64,000 nucleotides of DNA, from the NCBI RefSeq assembly GCF_964204865.1, contig NC_135262.1:1984001-2048000 (forward strand). The letters are read 5' to 3'. This DNA is from Styela clava. Lineage: Eukaryota; Chordata; Ascidiacea; Stolidobranchia; Styelidae. Made by a program: the position numbers and the translations under genes. The notes under the pieces were generated by a model. It searched no databases. It was not told where the DNA came from and saw only the letters and a program-made list of their open reading frames with translations. Shown here in pieces: positions 55,972-64,000 of the stretch; the first letter of the stretch is position 1; every line of letters begins with the position of its first letter.

Positions 55972-58027
55972 CCATAAATAATGTGTTTATGGGACACAAG
56001 GTGCACCAGATTATGAGGCACCCTGGCAGACTGGCCACAAATTGCTTAAATTGGAGTTTTTATCCATACATAATGCGCATGGAATATATGGCGCAACCTG
56101 CTGACCTGTACTGGTTTTGAATAAAATAATACTTGATCCGAATACCGTATTAGACGCGCCGGCTTACTGGCTTATTACAGTATTACAATGCACACAATAG
56201 ATTCTGACAGAAAAAGTATTTGAGCGCTTCAAATACTTTTTTTGTTCGAAACTGTCCACAAAATATTGTAGAATACTCTTAGGTTTGTAGGTCATTTGTA
56301 AAATTCCAAACTTTCACTTTTTGTCATTTCTGAATTCTTTACTGCTTTAATAAAGTAATATCATCAATACAGGCTATTTCAGGCTAAGTAAAAAGATGTC
56401 TAACTTATACCCTACCTAACTAATGCTAGATTCATAGGTATAAAAAAATTAAGTAGGTTTTAGTGGCCTAAATTGAACAATTGAAACTGGTACTGCTGTA
56501 CTGTAATTACAGAATAATCGGACCCGAGTTTCCTACAACAGGACAGACACCACGCTAAACACACGTTAACGATGACCGCACCGCAGAAAGAGAATCAACT
56601 AATGCATGTTTTAAAGATTAATTCAACTTCAAACAAATCTTAAAAACACGCTTACGTTGTATCTGAATAGAAAATAGGCCAAACCGCAGCGTGACAATCT
56701 GGTAAACAAAGCACAAAGCATTGCAATGTAAACAGCTGTTGAAGAGAAAAGTCCGGTTTCCTCGACTTGCATTCATGCGTGAATTTTTGGCAATATGGTC
56801 GGAAACGAAAGGCGCGTTGTTATGAATCTTGGATGACATCTCCCGGATTAGAGTTTTTAAAGTTATCAAAGCAAAGGAAGATTGTTAAAAGTCGGCTTAA
56901 TCCAGCTTAATCGTATCGCTGTCACGTTCTATCGTGTGTTCATGGGGTAAGGGTATAAGTTTATTTCGATCTCCCCTAAAAAAATACACGAAACAAACAA
57001 TAAACACATAAAACATAAGAATGAACACACAGAAAAATTGGGGAAATCGGGACAACAGGCAAAATCTTTAGTAAAGTTTAAAACACGCAGAAATGCATGT
57101 GCCTGTTCACCCATTTCACGCACACAAACATATTACAAAATAAAAACATGAACATATATCGTATAGGGTATTGGTATATGTGGAAATTGTTTATTGGTGA
57201 TATTTATGCCCATAATGGCATAATCATATTAATAGCATCAATCAGGGTTGGATTAACCATCAAGAGCCCCCTGACAGGTCAAACATGCTACCCTATTGAA
57301 GGCACTAAATATGAAATGCAGTAAATCGCGCGCGCGATGTATCTCTCTTTTTTTTTCTTCAGTTTTTTTTATAAATAAAACAATATTGTAATAAATGTAT
57401 CTCTCTATTCATTCTGAAACTACATCGAGGCCGCACGCCACCTTTCTTCGGATTTTGATGAAATATAAGCTAATCAGTGTAAAGTGGAATATGGTCAATC
57501 AATTTTCTATTCTACTAAAATAAATGCATATCAGTAATTTTTGGGATTCTATTGCAGATCTTGGGATTGTTTTAACAATGATCTTGAATAGAACCAGTCG
57601 ACTGCTATAAAGCGGAATCAATGTTGCCATAACAGATCAAATTTGACGATTTACCAAGATCGAAAAAATCTCAATCAAAATTAAATATAATCGATAGTTC
57701 ATCATGCTTGTTTGTTTCTGCAGGAGAGGGTGGCCCGTGGTTTGGCCCAGGACATGCCTTTCGATTGCGCTAAGCACTTATGATTTTGGTTCCTTAGATA
57801 TAAAATATAATAATTATGAACTCGTGTTTTATGTTATCTGACACTAGAATAAGTAAGTTTCTGTGTTCATTAGTAATTTGGGGCCAAGTTACGATTAATT
57901 TACATGATTTATTTTGAACAGTTCTCATATTTACAAACATCGATAGAGATATTTTAGAATAGATGATACTTGATAGTTTTATTTCAACCGGGCCAATATT
58001 GAGGTCTGTGTCGACTGACAAACTCGA
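55972..58027. other. No gene recognised upstream of ZIP13
   Basis: Short open frames without homology. The 56520-56940 part is richer in CpG than its surroundings and could contain a promoter or non-coding first exon for ZIP13, but nothing decides this. Confidence 0.35.
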
Positions 58028-59763
58028 TTGTACCAACTTGTATGTATATATGTTTATTCGTCTCGTAAAAACAAAATAAAAAAGTTAGTAATTATAAATA
58101 CTGAAGACGGGATGTATGCACAGGACCATACTGGCCTGAATCACACGAATGTGCGCATTCAACCCTTTCGAGTTGTTTCATTAAACACAGAGGCATCATT
58201 GAAAAATCTTCTATGCAAATTTATGTGGTGCTCCCTTTCCCCTGGGGCTCTAAGCACGAGCTTATATATATTGCTTATAACAAGGTTTATGGCGTTTTTC
58301 ATTTTATTTTCAGCTTGTATGATACCGTTTCAATCAGTAAAAGAGCATATAGCCGCACTAATTTCAACATTTTTTCGTGAGATGTTTTATAAATTTAGAA
58401 ACAGCAAACCAGGGTTAAAGCGAGAGCTATACAAAGGATCAAATTGATGAACCGTTTTCCAGTCTTAGTATTTCTCTACTGGCAGTCAGAAATTTGGCTT
58501 GTGGATTCACTCCTCAAATTATCTCACGCATCTTGTCGCCGATGATTGCATAATTTCGCATTTCTTTGAAAAAAGAATGAACAAAATGAACAAAAATTAA
58601 AAACGGGATATCATATTATCTTCTTGAATATCCACACATTCAAGAATTGGAACAGCGCACACGATAGTCTCAGTTGAATGCCTTTCACTCAGGCATAAAT
58701 ACACCAGGCTTCGAATCAACGCGGTATGTTCAATGCAATTTTTTCGAAATAATTAGCATCGTCGAGGGCTGCCAAGCGTGACGCTGGTAATTAAGTGATG
58801 TTTTGATCACTGAACTGGAAATACATGCCGCAGCGCGAGACAATTTGATCGCCGCCATCTTGGCATTTATACTTCCAAAGTTTCTTCGTGTGGTATCTGG
58901 TTTTGGCCAGTTTTTCGTCTATTTCAGTACCCAGTGCGCCACATCGCAAGGGGGCCCCAAGCGGTTAGAATTTAGAAATTTAAGCCGCAAAGCCAAAAGC
59001 TGCATTGCAAAACCAGGAATGCACATCTAATTATAATGTTGATTTTAGTTTTGCTCAAATCGTATTGTTACGTAACAATGCCGGAGTCGTCGATTTTCGG
59101 CGTCGTGAGGTTTGATCGTACCAGCACAATTACGAAAGCTGTCAGAATGATGTCGAAAGCAAAACCTCTCAGTGGCGCACAGAAACGAAGAAAATTTTTA
59201 GGTTACCATAATCTTTATATAGCGACATGTTGTGCTTTTTGACGAAATAAAAAAACGTTGTTTAAGCTTATGTCCGAGAGTTTTCAGGGTCATTTCAACA
59301 AAATATTTTTGCGGGGTTGGCCCACGAGAGTCTTGCTACGCCACTGGCCGTAACTTTATTCCGACTTTCCTTATTCTAGTTCTATTACGAGTTCGCGGAT
59401 TTGTGTGTGTGTTAGCCAAGTGAGTATATCCTGTGCCCATGGGTTTCTGTCCCTTTATACAACTTCGTGTAGAGTAGGCGAACAATATTAGTTACCTCCA
59501 TATTGGTACACGCACTTACGGGGCGCTCTTTAGTTCTATTTATATGTACAGCTCGGGTACTACGGCAAGCAGCAGGGCTAGTCAAGAAAGAAAAAAACGA
59601 ACCCAAAAAATTGTAAAAACTAGCGCAGTCACAAAAAACAAAAGATAAGAAAGGAGAAAAATGTGTAAAAAAAAAATAATAACTACCGACGACAACTGCT
59701 CAAGCAAGCCCAGATAAAAGAGTAAAAAAGTGAACCAAGCAGGGCCAGTCATTAAAAAAAACA
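58028..59763. other. Repeat remnants between ZIP13 and frataxin
   Basis: TTTATTCGTCTCGTAAAA at 58049 and a block to 58180 match repeats near 1217-1452. GCCGCCATCTTGG is at 58851-58863. About 59173-59347 begins CAGTGGCG and ends CTACGCCACTG, as in the hAT termini. 59351-59526 is a partial family C element. No gene recognised. Confidence 0.45.
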
Positions 59764-59999
59764 GGTGCTCCCGAAGTATGCGAACCAAGATGGCGGACAT
59801 CGGAACGTAACATGGGTAACAGGTTAGGGTTAGGCGATAATTTTTTTCCAATTTTCCTTATTTTAGTCCTATTATCAGTTCGAAGACTAGCCAAGAGCCT
59901 CCCGTAATATTTATACCTAAAATTATGGCCTAACCCTAACCTAGTACACATATTACATTCCGATGTCCGCCATCTTGGTTCGCATACTTCGGGAGCCTT
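59764..59999. mobile_element. Palindromic element family B, copy 3
   Basis: 236 bp, start GGTGCTCCCGAAGTATGCGA. Perfect 8-bp target duplication AAAAAACA at 59756-59763 and 60000-60007. Nearly identical to 25717-25952. Confidence 0.9.
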
Positions 60000-60170
60000 A
60001 AAAAACAAGTAAAAAAAACTTACTGATACTTACACACACAGAATAAAACAAGAAAAAAAATGCATTTTAGGGTGGAAGGAGACGCGATAAACAAAAAATG
60101 TCCCCCCCCCCAAGCATCTATTTTCTTAGCAAAAAGTCAACGATGATATAACAATGGTAATTTTCATAAT

Positions 60171-60490
60171 CGCTCAGATATGCCTTTCTTCGCTCTAACA
60201 AAATATTCAAGCATAGTTGTAAACAATCGGTGTGTGTTTTCAAAATCTAATAAATCAAAAAATAATTTAATTGTCACTATGTCCTCACAAGAAGAACTTT
60301 ACTTTGGTTTTAATAATCAGAAATCACAATCGCTCAGATATGCCTTTCTTCGCTCTAACAAAATATTCAAGCATAGTTGTAAACAATCGGTTTGTGTTTT
60401 CAAAATCTAGTGAATTAAAAAATAATTTAATTGTCACTATGTCCTCACAAGAAGAACTTTACTTTGGTTTCATTAATAAGAAATTAGTTC
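60171..60490 (+). repeat. 160-bp tandem duplication upstream of frataxin
   Basis: Two adjacent copies (60171-60330 and 60331-60490), nearly identical over the first 140 bp and diverging at the end. Each contains ATGTCCTCACAAGAAGAAC opening a short frame (MSSQEELYFGF). The second copy's frame continues to 60558. No known homologue recognised. Confidence 0.85.
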
Positions 60491-60977
60491 CGACCGAAAA
60501 AGCTGCCGCCCATGCAGTTTTTTCCCGGTGCAATGGCATGCGTGTTTCAAGCGCTTGAATAGCGTAGATGGAAATAAATTTTAGTCTCATCTGGAACCAA
60601 CACGCCACCATATAAAAATCATATATACTTTGCATTCTACATTGTCGAGTTTTCGGGGAAAACTGATAGGCAATTCTGTAACCCTTGACTGGTTACAGTC
60701 CGTGACCGGTCATCAGAAAACTCTTTAGTCGAAAGAAGGTAAATTGCGGCAGTTTTTTACCTGCAACATTCAAGATTTCCAGTTTTAACGCTTCAGTAAA
60801 GTATTATTGTGAATAAATTTTTTCGCAAATCGATAATCGACGTAACAAAAAAACGTGATCATTGTAAACAACAAAAAATACGTCATATTGACATCTCGTG
60901 ACGCTCCAATGCGCACAGTTCCTCATTATGAGTCTACTTTAGGATTTTATGTAAATGTGGGGCATAGAAAAGTCAAA

Positions 60978-61535
60978 ATGTTGGCTAGGTTTGCTGTTAG
61001 TGGAGTCAATAGAATAAATTTCGGTCAACGGTGTTTTTCATGTACGAGATTGAAGTCGCAAAACCAAAATATACGGCAAATGGAAACAGTTTTGGTAAAA
61101 GCAAATCAGACCAGTCAACATTCACAAATCGGACAATTTTTGTCTCAAAATTGTCGCTATTTCTCGCAAGAAAAACTGGTCTCTTTGAATGATTATGAAA
61201 GAATAAGCGAAGAAACTCTGGATCAACTTTCGGAATACTTTGAAAACGTTTTTGAAGACATTGAAAATGATGAATTGGACATTAATTATAGCAGTGGAGT
61301 TATGACTATGAACTTAGGCAAGAAAAAGGGGACTTATGTTATAAATAAGCAGTCACCTAATAGGCAAATATGGCTTTCATCACCGACTTCAGGGCCGAAA
61401 CGTTATGATTTTATTAACGGACAATGGATTTATTCTCATGACGGGTCAAATTTATATGACCTTTTACAAAATGAACTGTCTGCTGCTCTCAATATTCCAA
61501 TTGATTTATCTTGCATGAATTATCATGGTAAATGA
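60978..61535 (+). CDS. FXN: Frataxin, mitochondrial, intronless
   Basis: Mitochondrial matrix protein that activates the ISCU/NFS1 complex for iron-sulphur cluster synthesis (family knowledge). From ATG 60978 the product is 185 residues. The start [12 protein letters not shown], with arginines, few acids and an amphipathic pattern, fits a mitochondrial presequence. The frame stays open to an upstream ATG at 60855, but those 41 residues contain several acids and no presequence features, so the internal ATG is preferred. The mature domain has the acidic helix ([16 protein letters not shown], 81-96), [13 protein letters not shown] (113-125), [18 protein letters not shown] (128-145) and [12 protein letters not shown] (152-163), matching conserved blocks. 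The C-terminal IPIDLS segment is complete. Vertebrate frataxin genes have several introns, so the single exon is notable; lack of stops argues that it is functional. Confidence 0.94.
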   Translation: MLARFAVSGVNRINFGQRCFSCTRLKSQNQNIRQMETVLVKANQTSQHSQIGQFLSQNCRYFSQEKLVSLNDYERISEETLDQLSEYFENVFEDIENDELDINYSSGVMTMNLGKKKGTYVINKQSPNRQIWLSSPTSGPKRYDFINGQWIYSHDGSNLYDLLQNELSAALNIPIDLSCMNYHGK

Positions 61536-61672
61536 TACTAGTTTAAGTTATAAGACTATGTATATTTTGCAGTATGCTCTTTCTTTCATGTAAAATGATA
61601 CAGGTACTCTTACAGTCAGCGAGTCAGGGAGGATACAGTTCTCCGATACCAAGATGTCTCAACATTTGGTTC

Positions 61673-61678
61673 AATAAA
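61673..61678 (+). promoter_or_regulatory. Poly(A) signal of frataxin
   Basis: AATAAA 138 nt after the frataxin stop codon, the first canonical signal downstream. Confidence 0.55.
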
Positions 61679-62388
61679 ACGAACACTCTATTTGTCTTTG
61701 AAATGAGGGAGTATGACATGATAGCAGATGCGAGAGATTGCGCTCTTCTTGTTTTGATAATATTTTGAATCAATCAAGACATGTGTTGGCCATCACCAAA
61801 ATTGCATTTTTTTGCTAAAATCTCTTGAATGCTGTTTTTTTTCCCTTTGGTAAATCTGATTATTTTCTTCCGAAAAATCCAATGTTGGCGTTTTCAGATG
61901 GCGCTTGCTTTTAGTTTATTACACAGTACCAGTTGGCGATGTTAAGTCGATATGGAGACCCAGACTGGCTCGTTAGGAAGGGGTTTGTTCTCACTGTTTT
62001 AATTGATGTCTTTTCATGTGGGGACTATTCTTGGAATCAGAGAACTGTGTCCTACTGTAGTCTATATGGTTATATCTGTAGTAACAGGAGACCTCAATAC
62101 AGAAGTATTCTGTGCCAACCAGTACGATTGGACCATGTGGACGGTAGAAAATGAAATGTTGTGTTTTTCTATGATTAAGTCATATTTACTGACGTTTACT
62201 CTAATGCCCTTTCATTGTATAGACTTTTGTCACTTTCATGCAATGTTTTAACAGTTATGTTTTCTATTGCCTGTGTTTGACTTTTCACAATTTCTCCAAA
62301 TACTTTCTTTAGTAACAAATATTTTAATATAAATCATCTATACTGCAAAGGCAAAAATTTTTTTTTTAGCTCGCTATTCTTTGCACTG
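61679..62388. other. Between frataxin and the UMAD1-like gene
   Basis: 61920-62160 has overlapping open frames in two phases, neither similar to a protein I recognise. The rest is T-rich. Could hold non-coding first-exon sequence of the downstream gene. Confidence 0.35.
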
Positions 62389-62480
62389 TGGCACATTGTG
62401 CTAAGCGTTAGGAATACGCTCGCATCTGCACCTATGATTACCCTTTGTGTGTTCGAATCCTAAGGAGAATAATTATGTGC
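62389..62480 (+). mobile_element. SINE head fragment
   Basis: Keeps GTGGCACATTGTGCTAAGCG and GTTCGAATCC (A- and B-box region) of the SINE family; the body is absent. Confidence 0.65.
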
Positions 62481-62559
62481 AAAGGATTGCTGGCATTTAC
62501 AAATTAGATCTTTATCAATTGACAAAGATTCTTTCAACTCAATTTGTTGCATCTGACAA

Positions 62560-62755
62560 AGTATACCCCTCTTTAAAATGTTAAAGTATTATTCTGTATC
62601 AAACATAGCAATTTTTCGTAGCTTGAAACATTTTGTAAACCCTCAAGACGCTTGTAAACCCACCCAACCACTCTCCGGACCCGCTAGCTGTTACAGCCCA
62701 ACTTAGAAATTTCAGAATGCCCCGCCCCTCATTGAAAATTCCTAGCGACGTCCCT
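62560..62755. mobile_element. Short hAT relative, copy 6
   Basis: Shares TGTATCAAACATAGCAATTT, AGCTTGAAACATTTTG and TAGAAATTTCAGAATG with the other copies. It ends 65 bp before the UMAD1-like exon, so it forms part of that gene's upstream intron or leader. Confidence 0.6.
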
Positions 62756-62820
62756 GCTGTAGTCTAGAGACTTCAACGGTATTTTTCATTTGCTGTCAAC
62801 TTATAAATCTTGTTTTACAG

Positions 62821-63009
62821 ATTTGCCTAAAAATGTCATTTTTCACTAAGAAACTAAAACCTCATCCTCCCCAACAGCCAGTCCCTTATAATGAAAGTAG
62901 GAACAATGATTTGGAAGAAGATGGCTTCGTTCTTGTAGGAGAAACAGAAGATGAAAGAAATGCGATAACTCCTGACAGAAGAGACCAAGATTTGCCTCCA
63001 ATGTATCAG
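62821..63009 (+). CDS. UMAD1: UMAD1-like gene, first coding exon (partial)
   Basis: Coding from ATG 62833 to the 5' splice site at 63010 (CAG|GTAAAT), 59 residues in phase 0. The exon starts after a good 3' splice site (TTGTTTTACAG ending at 62820), so a 5' exon or a trans-spliced leader precedes. The short N terminus (MSFFTKKLKP) followed by an acidic stretch and EEDGFVLVGETEDE resembles the start of UMAD1, a small protein whose C-terminal UMA domain binds ESCRT-I in UBAP1-type proteins (family knowledge). The UMA domain would be in later exons and is not seen before the right edge. Same strand as frataxin and about 1.3 kb downstream. The assignment rests on a short match. Confidence 0.6.
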
Positions 63010-64000
63010 GTAAATACTAGATCCTCTAATTCAGTGGTCCCCAAATTTTTTGTTCGAGCGGTACCGAATTATCAGGGTAAAAGCTCATGATGCACTTATA
63101 AGAATGAGAGCCAAAACAAGCTTTCCAATAATAGCTGAAACATAGCACGGCATTTTTGTGAGTGTGAGTGTCAAAAATCGCACAGGACCAGGGTTGTCCA
63201 AAACGAATCGAATATTCGAATGTATTCGAATATCAAGGTATTCGAATACCTTTTCGGCTGATTTTCGAATAATTCTGAATAGTAGCCACTTTTCGCCGTA
63301 AACGTGGTGTTTCGTTTTACGGGAATCTTTAAACGACTTTTTACGCTGTCTCACGTAATGACGATGAAATAAAATTGGCACTTTGATTGTTTATATTCTG
63401 TGCGACCGTACGTCGCATAGTGTTGCGACACATTTGCACGTTTGCGTGGGTGGACATTGCCGACATTCGTGTACGCGGCTTTTAATTTACAAATTCATTT
63501 CCATTACGTCGAAAAATTGAGAAAGTATGTTTCTTTTATTTCTATGTGGCCTGCTTATTATTCGCATGAGTCTTCTCAAGCATGATTTGTGTAACCTTAT
63601 ATTTGGGTCTTAGGGTCTGCCAATCATGATATTTAATCGCATGCTGGTTATCGTTACTTTAAAGAGAAACACGGCCACCAAGATAAAGTGATTTGTGACC
63701 CTTTCGTTTTGCTGATTCAGCATAACACAACAGGGACAGGAAAACACAGCTGTGAAATAACCCGTGGACGTACAGTGTAGTACTTATCACATTCCAAAAT
63801 TATTTCAACATTCGGGTTAATAGGTTGTCCAAAATGATTGCCGCTTTACAACTTAAATTTACCGCTCAATTGTTAAAAATAGTTAATTCTGTGAGTATGA
63901 TTCTACCAAACTAACATGATCTGGTTCTAAACATATAAAATTATTAGCGAATTTTTCTACCCGTCTTATTGGAGGCCTATATGGAAAAACCCCTTTTTTG
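63010..64000. other. Start of the first UMAD1-like intron, to the right edge
   Basis: No further exon recognised. CGAATATTCGAATGTATTCG near 63208 belongs to an inverted-repeat element whose other end was not found. Confidence 0.4.

Noticed and set aside
58028-58447. 139-codon plus-strand frame
   Set aside because: Begins in a dispersed repeat and shows no recognisable domain; composition like surrounding AT-rich DNA.
59815-59945. TTAGGGTTAGG and CCCTAACC as possible interstitial telomere repeat
   Set aside because: Only one or two units, always at the same internal position of elements B and C; part of the element sequence.
60855-60977. Longer frataxin N terminus
   Set aside because: The added residues lack presequence character, while the internal ATG begins a good one.
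61933-62251. Overlapping 73- and 82-codon frames after frataxin
   Set aside because: Two frames compete over the same bases and neither matches a protein I recognise; kept only as an unexplained stretch.

Overview
The window is nuclear DNA of an animal, not a microbe. It is AT-rich and has GT-AG introns, animal orthologues with interrupted coding regions, tRNA-derived SINEs, hAT-type elements with 8-bp target duplications, and a complete LTR retrotransposon. Compact genes, the SINE style and TEX10, SLC39A13, FXN and UMAD1 homologues on one contig fit an invertebrate chordate. A tunicate (Ciona-like) is my best guess, but this is an inference that I cannot prove from the window.

Layout. 0-4 kb holds repeats only. 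4.5-6.9 kb holds a four-exon cytochrome c gene (+). 7-20 kb is a transposon block: hAT-derived short elements, an hAT transposon with a frameshifted transposase, and a Ty1/copia element with apparently identical LTRs that landed inside the target duplication of an older element. 20.1-40.7 kb is a TEX10 gene (-) of 17 coding exons that I assembled exon by exon; all junction phases agree and the model encodes 935 residues. Its introns are packed with SINEs, palindromic elements and a 1.2-kb fold-back. 43.3-48.1 kb is an intronless 1,606-residue zinc-finger protein (-) that I do not recognise. 54.0-55.2 kb is an intronless ZIP13-type zinc transporter (-). 61.0-61.5 kb is an intronless frataxin gene (+). 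62.8 kb to the right edge starts a UMAD1-like gene (+) whose remainder lies outside.

The host genes do not form one pathway: respiration (cytochrome c), ribosome maturation and chromatin (TEX10), probable transcriptional regulation (zinc-finger protein), zinc efflux from early secretory vesicles (ZIP13), mitochondrial iron-sulphur assembly (frataxin), and ESCRT-I-linked sorting (UMAD1). Most of the remaining sequence is transposon-derived. At least ten small families were separated by terminal inverted repeats and target duplications, and many elements are nested, which gives a relative insertion history.

The most unusual items are the unrecognised zinc-finger protein (five tandem ~55-residue repeats, a PLDLS motif, a SUMO-interaction-like motif), a decayed duplicate of TEX10 exon 11, two palindromic elements inserted 12-21 nt from TEX10 5' splice sites, the copia insertion exactly within another element's target duplication, and recurrent AAGATGGCGG motifs in unrelated palindromic elements.
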